This document shows, piece by piece, positions 33,188-42,331 of a stretch of 64,000 nt of DNA. The notes under the pieces are model-generated. The model was not told the DNA's origin. It was given only the letters and a program-made list of their open reading frames with translations, and ran no database searches. How positions within the stretch are numbered: the stretch's first letter is position 1; the number at the start of each line of letters is the position of its first letter. The stretch is taken from contig JAEDDG010000002.1 in the NCBI GenBank assembly GCA_016293865.1, positions 62,001-126,000 on the forward strand. The letters are read 5' to 3'. The position numbers were made by a program, and so were the translations under genes. Origin of the DNA: Oscillospiraceae bacterium (GTDB lineage Bacteria; Bacillota; Clostridia; Oscillospirales; Oscillospiraceae).

Positions 33188-34093
33188 ATGGCTGTCGGCA
33201 TCCCGCATTCCCTGACCAACTTCCATGAAACCTGCTTTGATGTCGGGAATGTTTCATTCACTTTTCTCTCTGCCGACCACATCGGCAGGTCAGTTGTCTA
33301 TGAAAGTGATAATATCAACAACGCAACGCACACACATATATTTTACGAGATTTTTATTGTCCGCACCGGCCGGCTTCTTGCCGTATTGTCCGACGATACC
33401 GTGGAACTGTCGCCATACCGGGCGCTTCTGCTGCCGCCGGACAGCCTGCACAGGATGACCAATGCGTCCGCTGACCTTGACGCATACTCCGTTTCGTTTT
33501 CTTTTCAGAAAAAGCATTCTGACTCTCCCACAGATCTGTATACGGAATTCTGCAGGCTGTTTGGCAGCACGCCGCGCACTCTGGACAAAAGCGAGGAGCT
33601 GGCGGACACAATGGGCCGGCTGATCTCCTATCAGGACAGCAACCGAATTGAAAAATGGCGCCTGACCTCCGCGTGCTTCAATGAAATGGTCTTTATCTGC
33701 AAAGAAATGCTTGAACGTCATCTGCTGAAAGGCAGCAGCAATGCGGGCTACAACAGTCTTGAATTCCGCAATTACATCATTGACGACTATCTGAACACCT
33801 GCTTTGCCGACAACATCACGCTGGAGACACTGGCGGACACATTCTATCTGACGCCGCAGCATATCAACCGCATCATCCGCAAAAATTACGGCCTTCCCTT
33901 CCGCCAGCATATTATCCGCCTGCGCGTGCGCTACGCCAAGCAGCTGCTGACAGAAACAAATCTGCGCATCAACCGCATTGCCGCCATGTGCGGGTATGAT
34001 TCGCAGCACGGCTTCTACACCGTCTTCGAAAAGGCCGTCGGCTGCACGCCCGAGCAGTACAGAAAGCGCTACACCAGAAACGTCGTCAAATAA
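33188..34093 (+). CDS. AraC-family transcriptional regulator
   Basis: A 301-aa regulator. The N-terminal half is a cupin-like sensing domain (ATHTHIFYEIFIVRTGR). The C-terminal 100 residues hold the two helix-turn-helix motifs (LETLADTFYLTPQHINRIIRK and INRIAAMCGYDSQHGFYTVFEK). GAGGTGATC lies just before the ATG, and a perfect TATAAT sits at 33164-33169. It is divergent from the MFS gene with under 180 bases between the two starts. The likely arrangement is a regulator controlling the transporter and itself in response to the transported compound. Confidence 0.92.
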   Translation: MAVGIPHSLTNFHETCFDVGNVSFTFLSADHIGRSVVYESDNINNATHTHIFYEIFIVRTGRLLAVLSDDTVELSPYRALLLPPDSLHRMTNASADLDAYSVSFSFQKKHSDSPTDLYTEFCRLFGSTPRTLDKSEELADTMGRLISYQDSNRIEKWRLTSACFNEMVFICKEMLERHLLKGSSNAGYNSLEFRNYIIDDYLNTCFADNITLETLADTFYLTPQHINRIIRKNYGLPFRQHIIRLRVRYAKQLLTETNLRINRIAAMCGYDSQHGFYTVFEKAVGCTPEQYRKRYTRNVVK

Positions 34094-34102
34094 GCAAAAC
34101 AA

Positions 34103-34126
34103 GGCCGCAGGAACAATCCTGCGGCC
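34103..34126. terminator. Terminator between the AraC and DUF4349 genes
   Basis: GGCCGCAGGA and TCCTGCGGCC form a perfect 10-bp stem with loop ACAA between convergent genes. The T-rich tail is on the minus strand side. Confidence 0.8.
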
Positions 34127-34144
34127 CTGAATATCTCCGGCACA

Positions 34145-35128
34145 TCAATCCGGTTTCTTTTCACTCTCAGCGGGCTTTACCACGGCGGAGGACGCCTTCT
34201 GCGCCCGTTTTTTTCCGCGTTTGACCGTAGTAAGCACAACAATCAGTACGCAGCCGGGGATGGCCAGAATCACGACCAGCTGCGGAAGATGCACAACGAT
34301 CCACATCAGCAAATCAGAAAAGAATTCGCCGACGCTCTGCAGAGACTGCATAATTCCCTCACCCATCTGCTCCCAGTAGGTCGCTGTGACAGGCGTCTGA
34401 ACCGTGATCTTCGCCACTTCCATCAGTTCGATATAAAGCGTGCTGTAATCCACCTGATTCTGCAGTGTGTTCAGCGTGGTGGTCAGACTGTCTATATAAT
34501 ATGTTACCTCAGACAGGCGCGCTTCAATTTCAATCATGTCCGTCACAGTCTCTGCTTCCGCGAGCATTTCACGCAGCCTCTGAGCCTCTGCCTGATAGCT
34601 TGACAGGCGCGTCTGCGTATCATAATACTGCGTGGTAACATTTTCAGCCTCGTCGCGCAGATTCGTCACATGTCCAATACCGTCAAGCGAGGTCTTCATT
34701 TCGGAAAAACTTTCTGCCGGCACACGCACTGTGAAGGACGCCGTCCTGTAAGTCTGATAGCCGTAATAATCCGCCGCGTATCCGATGCCGGAAATATCCG
34801 AACCTTCAAGATATGCGTCGTACTTGTCAAGCAGCGCATAGACCGCCTCAACCGAAGCATCAAACTGCGTTGTTTCGATCTCGGCATAGCCGGTATAAAT
34901 CATTTTCTCCGCGCGGGACGCGCTCGTCATGCTGACTGAACCGAGACTGTTTTCAGCGCTGTAGTCCGCCTCTGTTTCAACGTCATCAGCGGCTTCATCC
35001 GTCCATACTTCCCCGTTTTCGTATTTTTCGGTGGGTGCGTAATCAGCGCTGTCATAGCTGCGTCCGCAGCCTGACAGCAGAACGGCAAGAAAAAGGCACA
35101 CAAGAAGTCCGGCAAAAGTTTTTTTCAC
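34145..35128 (-). CDS. DUF4349 lipoprotein
   Basis: A 327-aa predicted lipoprotein. The N terminus MKKTFAGLLVCLFLAVLLSG is followed by the lipobox Cys (LSGC). The DUF4349 domain follows, with YTGYAEIETTQFDASVEAV, a long coiled-coil region (TQTRLSSYQAEAQRL, then EIEARLSEVTYYIDSL), and a C-terminal membrane helix (LPQLVVILAIPGCVLIVVL) with a basic tail. The start codon is GTG with GGAGG before it. The protein would be tethered at both ends outside the membrane. The function of the family is not known. Confidence 0.87.
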   Translation of the reverse strand: MKKTFAGLLVCLFLAVLLSGCGRSYDSADYAPTEKYENGEVWTDEAADDVETEADYSAENSLGSVSMTSASRAEKMIYTGYAEIETTQFDASVEAVYALLDKYDAYLEGSDISGIGYAADYYGYQTYRTASFTVRVPAESFSEMKTSLDGIGHVTNLRDEAENVTTQYYDTQTRLSSYQAEAQRLREMLAEAETVTDMIEIEARLSEVTYYIDSLTTTLNTLQNQVDYSTLYIELMEVAKITVQTPVTATYWEQMGEGIMQSLQSVGEFFSDLLMWIVVHLPQLVVILAIPGCVLIVVLTTVKRGKKRAQKASSAVVKPAESEKKPD

Positions 35129-35378
35129 AGAAAGCCCTCCACTCAAATTGTATTTTTGATTTCTGGTTTGATCTGCTGTATGTATCCCGAACAAAATGCT
35201 TTTCTTTGTCTGATTCTTTCTGTTTCTTTGACGCAGAAAATAATAAAAAGTTCCACAGAAATGATCGCATTTCCGCTGAATTTCCGCCGCTGACGCCTGA
35301 TTTCCCTCAAATCCGCTCTGATTCTGATCCGCTGTCCACGGAATTCTGCATGCCGCTTTATAAATCAAATTTTTTGCA
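35129..35378. other. Non-coding gap upstream of the tRNA genes
   Basis: Between the DUF4349 start and the tRNA promoter I see no ORF, RNA gene or strong hairpin. The minus-strand promoter of the lipoprotein gene should be here but no clear boxes were found. Confidence 0.4.
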
Positions 35379-35407
35379 TTGACAAAGCGGCGGGGGTATG
35401 TTAAAAT
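35379..35407 (+). promoter_or_regulatory. Promoter of the tRNA-Ser pair
   Basis: TTGACA (35379-35384) and TAAAAT (35402-35407) are spaced by 17 bases, 26 bases before the first tRNA. Confidence 0.8.
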
Positions 35408-35432
35408 CATCAATGCGTTTAAGCGGCGGCAC

Positions 35433-35521
35433 GGAGAGATACCGAAGTGGTTATAACGGAACGGTCTTGAAAACCGTCGTACGGCAACGTACCGTGGGTT
35501 CGAATCCCACTCTCTCCGCCA
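35433..35521 (+). tRNA. tRNA-Ser (anticodon TGA)
   Basis: Acceptor GGAGAGA pairs with TCTCTCC. The anticodon stem ACGGT/ACCGT frames the loop CTTGAAA with anticodon TGA at 35468-35470. The long variable arm of a serine tRNA, the GTTCGAAT T-loop and an encoded CCA end are present. Confidence 0.95.
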
Positions 35522-35568
35522 TTTCAGGCGGAAGATTTTGAATACGTTTTATATCTTCAGCCTGACAC

Positions 35569-35660
35569 GGAGAAGTACCCAAGAGGCCGAAGGGGCTCCC
35601 CTGCTAAGGGAGTAGGCTGTGATAAGCGGCGCGAGGGTTCAAATCCCTCCTTCTCCGCCA
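35569..35660 (+). tRNA. tRNA-Ser (anticodon GCT)
   Basis: Acceptor GGAGAAG pairs with CTTCTCC. The anticodon stem CTCCC/GGGAG holds the loop CTGCTAA with anticodon GCT at 35603-35605. A long variable arm, GTTCAAAT T-loop and encoded CCA are present. It is 47 bases after the first tRNA-Ser and probably shares its promoter. Confidence 0.95.
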
Positions 35661-35691
35661 AAACTCCTTGTCTTATGACAAGGAGTTTTTT
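35661..35691 (+). terminator. Terminator of the tRNA-Ser operon
   Basis: AAACTCCTTGTC and GACAAGGAGTTT form a perfect 12-bp stem with loop TTAT, followed by T residues. Confidence 0.93.
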
Positions 35692-35776
35692 CTTGCATAT
35701 ATTCTGTTTCTTTTCATAAAATATAGATTTGATCGGCCGCTGTCTGCCTTCCGATCTGCGGCTGCCGGAGGTAAAA

Positions 35777-37018
35777 ATGTCTGCTCATCTGCAAAACGAA
35801 CAGCTCTGCCGGACATCAATGGAATCTCTGAAAGAGCTGTATAAAATCGGCGTTGGTCCTTCAAGCTCACATACAATGGGTCCGGAACGCGCGGCTAAAA
35901 TCGTCAAGGCCCGCTACCCGCAGGCCGACCGGATTGTCGTCACGCTTTACGGCTCCCTTGCCAAAACCGGTAAGGGACACCGCACGGATTATATTATTGA
36001 GAAAACGCTCGCGCCGGTTCAGACAGAAATTCTGTTTGACCTTGAGCGTACAGATCTTCCGCATCCGAACACATTGCGTTTTTCCGTCTACTCCGGCGGC
36101 AGCCTCGTAGACGACCTGACTGTTCTCAGCGTCGGCGGCGGTGAAATCCGCTTTGCAGGCGAAGATCTCAGCGCAAAGGCGCGTATCTATCCGCTGCATA
36201 CATTTGCAGAAATCGCCGCACACTGCAGGGACAGGGGCATCCGTCTGTGGCAGTACGTACAGGAAGTCGAAGGCGAGGAGATATGGGCCTATCTGCGCGA
36301 AATCTGGCATTGCATGAAGCAGGCAATATTTGATGGGATTTCGGCAGAAGGCGAGCTTTTCGGCGGTCTGCATGTGCAGCGCAAGGCCAGGCAGCTGTAC
36401 AGCCAGCGCCACATGGATGAATCCAGCGAAACCCGTGAAAACAGACTGGTCTGCGCCTATGCGTTTGCCGTCAGCGAACAGAACGCCGCGTGCGCCGGAA
36501 AAATTGTCACCGCGCCCACCTGCGGCTCAAGCGGCGTGCTGCCTGCCGTACTCAAATACACACAGGACCGCCGCAAATTCAGCGACGAGGATATTCTGCA
36601 CGCGCTGGCGACCGGCGGTATCATCGGCAACCTGATCAAAACAAATGCATCCATCAGCGGCGCGGAGGCAGGATGCCAGGCCGAGATCGGCAGCGCATGC
36701 GCCATGGCCGCCGCTGCCCTTGCCGAACTTTATGAGATGGATCTTGACCAGATTGAATACGCAGCCGAAGTTGCCATTGAGCATCACCTCGGTCTGACAT
36801 GCGATCCCGTCAAGGGCCTGGTTCAGATTCCGTGCATTGAACGCAATGCGGTTGCCGCCATGCGTGCCATCAACGCCGTAAATCTTGCAAATTTCCTGGC
36901 AGGCTCCAGGAAAATCTCATTTGACCTTGTGATCAAGACTATGTATGAGACCGGCAAAGACCTCTCCTGCCGCTACCGTGAAACAAGCGAGGGCGGTCTT
37001 GCAAAACTGTATAACTGA
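35777..37018 (+). CDS. sdaA: L-serine dehydratase, iron-sulfur type, single chain
   Basis: A 413-aa protein that deaminates serine to pyruvate and ammonia with a 4Fe-4S cluster. The N-terminal beta domain shows VGPSSSHTMGPERAA. The C-terminal alpha domain carries TAPTCGSSGVLPAVL, GCQAEIGSACAMAAAAL and CDPVKGLVQIPCIERNA, which supply cluster Cys residues. Both domains are on one chain, as in Gram-negative SdaA, whereas Bacillus uses two genes. The ATG has GGAGGT five bases upstream. It lies directly after the two tRNA-Ser genes and converges on an amino-acid symporter gene, a local serine/alanine theme. Confidence 0.93.
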   Translation: MSAHLQNEQLCRTSMESLKELYKIGVGPSSSHTMGPERAAKIVKARYPQADRIVVTLYGSLAKTGKGHRTDYIIEKTLAPVQTEILFDLERTDLPHPNTLRFSVYSGGSLVDDLTVLSVGGGEIRFAGEDLSAKARIYPLHTFAEIAAHCRDRGIRLWQYVQEVEGEEIWAYLREIWHCMKQAIFDGISAEGELFGGLHVQRKARQLYSQRHMDESSETRENRLVCAYAFAVSEQNAACAGKIVTAPTCGSSGVLPAVLKYTQDRRKFSDEDILHALATGGIIGNLIKTNASISGAEAGCQAEIGSACAMAAAALAELYEMDLDQIEYAAEVAIEHHLGLTCDPVKGLVQIPCIERNAVAAMRAINAVNLANFLAGSRKISFDLVIKTMYETGKDLSCRYRETSEGGLAKLYN

Positions 37019-37030
37019 AAAGAGAGTCAG

Positions 37031-37061
37031 GCAGCGCCATTTTCAATGAAAATGGCGCTGC
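37031..37061. terminator. Bidirectional terminator after sdaA
   Basis: GCAGCGCCATTTTC and its complement form a 14-bp stem with loop AAT, followed by a T-rich run, between convergent genes. Confidence 0.9.
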
Positions 37062-37062
37062 T

Positions 37063-38586
37063 TTATTTTTTGCAGACAGGTCTTCCGTTCACACGGCGCG
37101 GCCCTGCATCCAAACGCTCAAAATATGCGCGGGTCGCTTCCGCCACGGTTCCCGAGAGGGAGAGAACGGCAATCAGATTCGGAAGCGCCATCAGTCCGTT
37201 GCATGCATCTGCCATATTCCAGACGGATTCCGCACGCGCGGCAGCGCCCACAATGCAGAAGCCGGAAAACAGAATCTGAAACGGGCGCACACTTCGTGCG
37301 CCAAACAGATATTCACAGCAGCGCGAGCCATAGAGCGCCCAGCCCAGAATTGTGGACAATGCAAAAAGTACAATGCACACGGCGATGATCCATCCTGCCG
37401 CCCGCTCTCCCAAAACGGTCGCAAATGCGCGGGAAACGTCGGCACTGCTTCCCTGAACCCCGTAATTCAGAGTATAGCCGACAGATCCGAGATCGCAGCA
37501 GAGCACTGTCAGCCCGGTCAGCGTGCAGAGAATCATCGAGTCGGCAAAAACCTCAAACACGCCGTAAAACCCCTGGCGGACGGCATTTGTTTCACTGCTG
37601 GCCGCATGCGCCATGGGCGCCGAACCGAGACCGGCTTCATTCGTGAAAATTCCGCGTCTGACGCCCCAGGTGACACAGGTTTTCAGTGCATAGCCTGCAG
37701 TGCCGCCGATGACTGCGGACGGCGAAAAAGCGCTGCGAACAACTGCGGCGAATGCGGGGCCGATCTGCGCCGCGTTGGAGAGAATCACCGCAAGACAGGA
37801 TACAACGTACACGAGGCTCATCAGCGGCACAAGCCGGGCCGTTACACTGCCCAGGCGCTTAATGCCGCCGATCAGCGTAAACCCCGTGACTGCGGCGGCT
37901 GTGATGCCGACAATCCAGTCTGACACCGATGCTGCGCGGCACATGTCCGTCTGCGCAGGCCGGAGCAGATGTGCAACCGCATCCGCAATACAGCTGACCT
38001 GAACGGCGTTGCCGATCCCAAACGATGCCAGCATGCCAAACACGCAGAACAGCACGGCCATCCACTTCCATCGCCTGCCCATACCGTTTTGAATATAATA
38101 CATGGGGCCGCCAGCCCACTCTCCGCCTGTCCCCCGCTGCCTGTAACGTATGCTCAGCACAACCTCCGCATATTTTGTTCCCATGCCCAGAAACGCCATG
38201 ACCCAAAGCCAGAACAGCGCGCCCGGCCCGCCCATTGTAATTGCCGAAACCACTCCTGCAATACTGCCAGTTCCGATTGTTCCGGCCATTGCCGTCGAGA
38301 GTGCCTGAAATGGCGTGATCTCACCCGATCCGGCCGTTGTGCCGTTAAACAGCCGGCCGACTGTCATACGCATAATGTGCCCGAAACGCCTGAACTGAAT
38401 GCCGCCGGTACGTATCGTCAGGCACCCGCCCACAGCCGCCATAAGAAGCAGCATCGGCGCGCCCCAGACGATGGCATTCAGCCGGTCGCCCGCGTTTTGT
38501 TCAGTCCCGGCGCCGCAGCCGGAAAGTGCCAGACAGACTGCGGCTGCCGCAGCAGGCACCCATTTTTTCCAACGCACAGTTTTCAG
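37063..38586 (-). CDS. Alanine/glycine:cation symporter (AGCS family) with odd N terminus
   Basis: A sodium- or proton-coupled amino-acid symporter with about ten to eleven membrane helices. Family segments include AGTIGTGSIAGVVSAI, GGPGALFWLWVMAFLGMGTKYAEV and RRGIFTNEAGLGSAPMAHA. The N terminus is unusual: a basic stretch, then a hydrophobic run ending LALSGC, which looks like a lipoprotein signal. The start is uncertain. An AGGGGG site stands seven bases before an in-frame CTG (used here), a GTG lies nine bases further in, another GTG lies 30 bases upstream, and no well-placed ATG exists. It is divergent from the flavoprotein/AcnX operon, so it might import that pathway's substrate. Confidence 0.85.
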   Translation of the reverse strand: MKTVRWKKWVPAAAAAVCLALSGCGAGTEQNAGDRLNAIVWGAPMLLLMAAVGGCLTIRTGGIQFRRFGHIMRMTVGRLFNGTTAGSGEITPFQALSTAMAGTIGTGSIAGVVSAITMGGPGALFWLWVMAFLGMGTKYAEVVLSIRYRQRGTGGEWAGGPMYYIQNGMGRRWKWMAVLFCVFGMLASFGIGNAVQVSCIADAVAHLLRPAQTDMCRAASVSDWIVGITAAAVTGFTLIGGIKRLGSVTARLVPLMSLVYVVSCLAVILSNAAQIGPAFAAVVRSAFSPSAVIGGTAGYALKTCVTWGVRRGIFTNEAGLGSAPMAHAASSETNAVRQGFYGVFEVFADSMILCTLTGLTVLCCDLGSVGYTLNYGVQGSSADVSRAFATVLGERAAGWIIAVCIVLFALSTILGWALYGSRCCEYLFGARSVRPFQILFSGFCIVGAAARAESVWNMADACNGLMALPNLIAVLSLSGTVAEATRAYFERLDAGPRRVNGRPVCKK

Positions 38587-38668
38587 CAGACTTCCCCCTT
38601 CCTGAATCCCGCTCACTCTTTTTTGTGCAAAAAGAACACATATCTGTCGATTTCCGGCGTCTGTTTTG

Positions 38669-38697
38669 TTGACAGTCTCTCTCCTCCATGATAGATT
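38669..38697 (+). promoter_or_regulatory. Promoter of the OYE-AcnX operon
   Basis: TTGACA (38669-38674) and TAGATT (38692-38697) are 17 bases apart. The first start codon follows 75 bases later, with AAAGGA before it. Confidence 0.65.
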
Positions 38698-38772
38698 TAT
38701 ATGTAATGATACACCGGAAAGACCTCCGGATCCTCCCGGTAAATGAGTCATTTCAGAAAGAGAGGTTAAAGG

Positions 38773-41037
38773 ATGAAGACGGATGCTCTGGTCCAGCAGC
38801 TGGTAGACAGCTACGGAAACTGGGTCGCGGATGAGGACAAATGTGCCGCAGCCATCGGACGCATGACGAAAGATCTGTATCCTTATCACGCGCTTTTCTC
38901 ACCCATACGCATTAACCGCCTGACCGTAAAAAACAGGATTGTTATGGCGCCTATGGGAAATATCGACATGTGCGAGGAAACCGGCCGGCCGAATGCCAAA
39001 ATGCTGCAGTACTTTTTTGCGCGCGCAAAGGGCGGAGCGGGACTGATCACCACAGGACTGATCCCCATCAGCCACGGCATTGACAACTCCATAACGGAAA
39101 TGGGCAAGCTCACCTATTTTCCCCGTATTGACCGGAGCCGGACTGTACAGGCAGGCTGGCGAGATCTGGCCCAGGGCGTACACAGTTACGGCAGCCGGAT
39201 TTTTGTACAGCTGACCCCCGGACTTGGCCGTGTGGGCAATCCACAGTGTCTGGTCAATGAACTGAAATTCCCGAACTCCGCATCAATCAACCCGAATTTC
39301 TATATTTCCCAGATTCCCTGCATGCCTCTTTCCGGCGGAAAACTGCATAAAATCATCAAAAACGCCGGTCAGGCTGCCGCCGATGCAAAAGCCTGCGGGC
39401 TGGACGGCGTTTATCTGCACGGCCATGAGGGATACCTTCTGGAGCAGCTGACCAACCCCGCCTTTAACCGCAGGAAAATGGGGCGTTATTCAAACTGGCA
39501 GCAGTTCGGCATTGACATTGTGGCAGAACTGCGGCGCAGAACCGGCCCTGATTATCCGATCATGTACAGAATCGACCTTTCTCTGGCTTTGAATGAGACA
39601 TACGGCGAAACCATGAACGAAAAAGCGCTGCGGAAGTTCAAAAACGGCAGAAGCGTTCAGGATACGCTGGATTATATGGAAAACCTGGTCAAGGCCGGCG
39701 TCGATATTTTCGATGTGGATCTCGGCTGTTACGACAACTGGTGGCTCCCCCACCCGCCCGCCGGTATGCCGGCCGGCTGCTTCCTGGATGTGGCCAGAAC
39801 GGTTAAAGAGTATTTTGCCGCAAAGGGTATTGTCTCCAATGCCGGCGTACCGATCCCTGTGGTGGCGGTTGGCAAGCTCGGCTATCCTGACATCGCTGAA
39901 AAAGCTCTGCGCGACCAGAAGTGCGATATGGTCATGCTTGGCCGCCCGCTACTGGCCGATCCGGAATGGCCGAACAAGGCGTATGCCGGCCGCGTGGAAG
40001 ACATCTGTCCGTGCATTGGCTGCCAGGAAGGCTGCATCAATGAATTTGTGGACGGCGGCCATCCGCAGTGCGCCGTCAATCCGCGGACTGGCTTTGAGGA
40101 CGTCCTTCCGGAGCAGCTTGTTCCGGCCGCTCAGCCGAAGCGGATTGCCGTCATCGGCGGCGGTCCGGCAGGCGCACAGTTTGCGCTGACCGCCGGCGCG
40201 CGTGGACATAAAATCGATCTTTACGAAAAATCCGGCGTTATCGGCGGGAAAATGCTGCCCGGCTCTGTGCCGAAAAACAAGTTCGATTTTGACAACTACC
40301 GCATCTATGTACAGGCGAACATCCGCAAAGCGACAGAGCGCGGAGAGGTCAGCGTGATTGCCGAAGCAGCCGACGCCGACTCGCTGCGTGAAAAAGGATA
40401 TGACGCAATCATCACTGCCGTCGGCACACAGCCGTCTGTCCCGCCGATTCCGGGTCTGGACAATGCGAATGCAGTTGACGCAGTGCATCTTCTGACGAAC
40501 CCCGACCTTCTGGGAACCGCAAGAAAAATTGTTGTCATTGGCGGCGGCGTTGTGGGCTGCGAAACAGCTTACTGGCTCAGCTATGAGCACGGCTGCGACG
40601 TTACTGTCGTTGAAATGCTGCCATATTTTATGGACGGCGCCTGCACCGCCAACCGCGGGCATCTGATCCACTATCTGGAGAAAAACGGCGTCCGGCTGAT
40701 CAACATGGCAAAGGTGCTGTCTGTTTCTGACGGTCATGTTAAAGTCAGCCGCAATGTACATAAAAATGTACCGAATCCCTACAACACCTGGCAGCCGATC
40801 CTGCCGAAAAACATTGAAAATCCTCTGGCGCCCAAAATCGGCAGCGTCATGCAGGAGGAAATGCTGCCGGCCGAGCTGGTGGTGATCGCCGCCGGCGGCA
40901 GGCCGGATGACCGGCTGTTTTTCGCCCTGCAGGAAAAGAATGCGGCGCCTGAGCTTTACAACATCGGCGACAGCTTTTCCGGCGGCCGCGTGCTGGAAGC
41001 CACGCGCGCTGCATATAATCTGGCCGCGCGCATATAA
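38773..41037 (+). CDS. Old-Yellow-Enzyme-type NADH:flavin oxidoreductase with Fe-S cluster and FAD domain
   Basis: A 754-aa multi-domain reductase of the 2,4-dienoyl-CoA reductase, enoate reductase and BaiCD type. Residues about 40-400 form the FMN TIM barrel (FSPIRINRLTVKNRIVMAPMG, then HGHEGYLLEQLTNPAFNRR). From about residue 413 CPCIGCQEGC and a later Cys bind a 4Fe-4S cluster. Two dinucleotide folds follow, for FAD (VIGGGPAGAQFAL, near 458) and NAD(P)H (VIGGGVVGCETAYWL, near 590). Such enzymes reduce activated C=C bonds. It is longer than most relatives, mainly through an N-terminal extension. It is followed after 13 bases by both AcnX subunits, so it may reduce the alkene or imine made by that dehydratase. 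Substrate unknown. Confidence 0.92.
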   Translation: MKTDALVQQLVDSYGNWVADEDKCAAAIGRMTKDLYPYHALFSPIRINRLTVKNRIVMAPMGNIDMCEETGRPNAKMLQYFFARAKGGAGLITTGLIPISHGIDNSITEMGKLTYFPRIDRSRTVQAGWRDLAQGVHSYGSRIFVQLTPGLGRVGNPQCLVNELKFPNSASINPNFYISQIPCMPLSGGKLHKIIKNAGQAAADAKACGLDGVYLHGHEGYLLEQLTNPAFNRRKMGRYSNWQQFGIDIVAELRRRTGPDYPIMYRIDLSLALNETYGETMNEKALRKFKNGRSVQDTLDYMENLVKAGVDIFDVDLGCYDNWWLPHPPAGMPAGCFLDVARTVKEYFAAKGIVSNAGVPIPVVAVGKLGYPDIAEKALRDQKCDMVMLGRPLLADPEWPNKAYAGRVEDICPCIGCQEGCINEFVDGGHPQCAVNPRTGFEDVLPEQLVPAAQPKRIAVIGGGPAGAQFALTAGARGHKIDLYEKSGVIGGKMLPGSVPKNKFDFDNYRIYVQANIRKATERGEVSVIAEAADADSLREKGYDAIITAVGTQPSVPPIPGLDNANAVDAVHLLTNPDLLGTARKIVVIGGGVVGCETAYWLSYEHGCDVTVVEMLPYFMDGACTANRGHLIHYLEKNGVRLINMAKVLSVSDGHVKVSRNVHKNVPNPYNTWQPILPKNIENPLAPKIGSVMQEEMLPAELVVIAAGGRPDDRLFFALQEKNAAPELYNIGDSFSGGRVLEATRAAYNLAARI

Positions 41038-41050
41038 AGGAGGATGAACA

Positions 41051-42331
41051 ATGCATATGGTTCTGACGCCGGAGCAGCAGGCAGTTCTGGACGGCAGCCG
41101 CGGTGAAACGGTTGCAAAAGTCATGAAAACCCTTGTCATGTACGGCGAGACCTTTGGTGCCGAAAAAATGGTGCCGGTTACCAGCGAATACGGACATCTG
41201 GTCACCAGCTTCGGACTTGGCGTCATGAAGGCGGTATACGAGCTGATGGATCAGCTGATTGACGCCGGTGCCGTCTCAGGTCAGAAGTTCTCAGTTGACC
41301 CGCGGCCGATGGACAAGCATGTTCCGGCCAATCTCATCCAGCAGATTTTCTTCAAAGTTATGTACTCCAAGCAGAAATCCTATGAAAAGCAGCTGCAGAA
41401 ACTGGGGATTCTCAGCGACCAGGCCTTTACCTGCACCTGCTATCTGGACGAAGTCGGCAATCAGCCCAAAAAAGGCGACGTGCTCAGCTGGGCTGAATCT
41501 AGCGCAGTCGTATATGCAAACAGCGTTCTCGGCGCACGCTGCAACCGCAACTCCGGTATACTGGAGCTGTTCGGCTCCATTGTAGGCTGGGTTCCCTATT
41601 TCGGACTTTTGACCGACGAGGGCCGCAAGGCGACCTGGGTCATCGACGTACGTACCAAAAAGCTGCCGGAGGCGCAGCTTCTGGGCAGCGCCATCGGCAT
41701 GAAGGTCATGGAGGATGTCCCCTATATCAAGGGTCTGGACCGTTTCCTGGGCACCGAACTGAATGACAGTGCGTGTGCTTATCTGAAGGATTTCGGCGCT
41801 GCCACGGCGTCCAACGGCGCTGTCGGCCTGTATCATATTGCAAACCTGACGCCGGAAGCCAGAGAAGCCGGTGAAAGCATCATTGCGCCGGGCGCGCAGA
41901 CCTACGTCATCAACGAGGCGGAGCTGGCCCGCGTCAAGAACAATTATCCTGTCATCTGGAAAGACTATTCCGCAAAACCCAAGCTCTGCTTTGTGGGATG
42001 TCCGCATCTGACACTTGAACAGCTGAAAAGCTGGACGGTGCGCATTGAGCAGGCGCTGGAGCGGTCAGGCAACAAAAAAGTCATCATTCCCACTGTGTTT
42101 ACAGCCGCACCGGGCGTTCTGGAGAAATTCAACCAGACTGAATATGCACCGCGGCTGAAGGCCACAGGCGTCATCACCAGTTATATCTGTCCGCTGATGT
42201 ACATGAATAACCCGATGTGCGGAAAGATGCCGGTCATTACCTGCTCCAACAAGCTGCGCACCTATACCTCCGCCCGCTATTACACGGAAGACGAAATCCT
42301 GGTGCGGATTACAAAGGAGGCCAAAAAATGA
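41051..42331 (+). CDS. Aconitase X large catalytic subunit
   Basis: A 426-aa AcnX (formerly DUF521) large subunit. It starts MVLTPEQQAVLDGSRGETVAKVMK, with YGETFGAEKMVPVTSEYGHLV and the cluster-region Cys in CTCYLDEVGN, LGARCNRN and the C-terminal ICPLMYMNNPMCGK. Known AcnX enzymes are dehydratases: cis-3-hydroxy-L-proline dehydratase in bacteria and mevalonate 5-phosphate dehydratase in archaea. The two-gene form seen here is type II. AAAGGAGG stands before the ATG. Its stop overlaps the start of the small-subunit gene (ATGA). Which hydroxy acid it dehydrates cannot be told from sequence; an associated reductase suggests a dehydrate-then-reduce route. Confidence 0.9.
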   Translation: MHMVLTPEQQAVLDGSRGETVAKVMKTLVMYGETFGAEKMVPVTSEYGHLVTSFGLGVMKAVYELMDQLIDAGAVSGQKFSVDPRPMDKHVPANLIQQIFFKVMYSKQKSYEKQLQKLGILSDQAFTCTCYLDEVGNQPKKGDVLSWAESSAVVYANSVLGARCNRNSGILELFGSIVGWVPYFGLLTDEGRKATWVIDVRTKKLPEAQLLGSAIGMKVMEDVPYIKGLDRFLGTELNDSACAYLKDFGAATASNGAVGLYHIANLTPEAREAGESIIAPGAQTYVINEAELARVKNNYPVIWKDYSAKPKLCFVGCPHLTLEQLKSWTVRIEQALERSGNKKVIIPTVFTAAPGVLEKFNQTEYAPRLKATGVITSYICPLMYMNNPMCGKMPVITCSNKLRTYTSARYYTEDEILVRITKEAKK

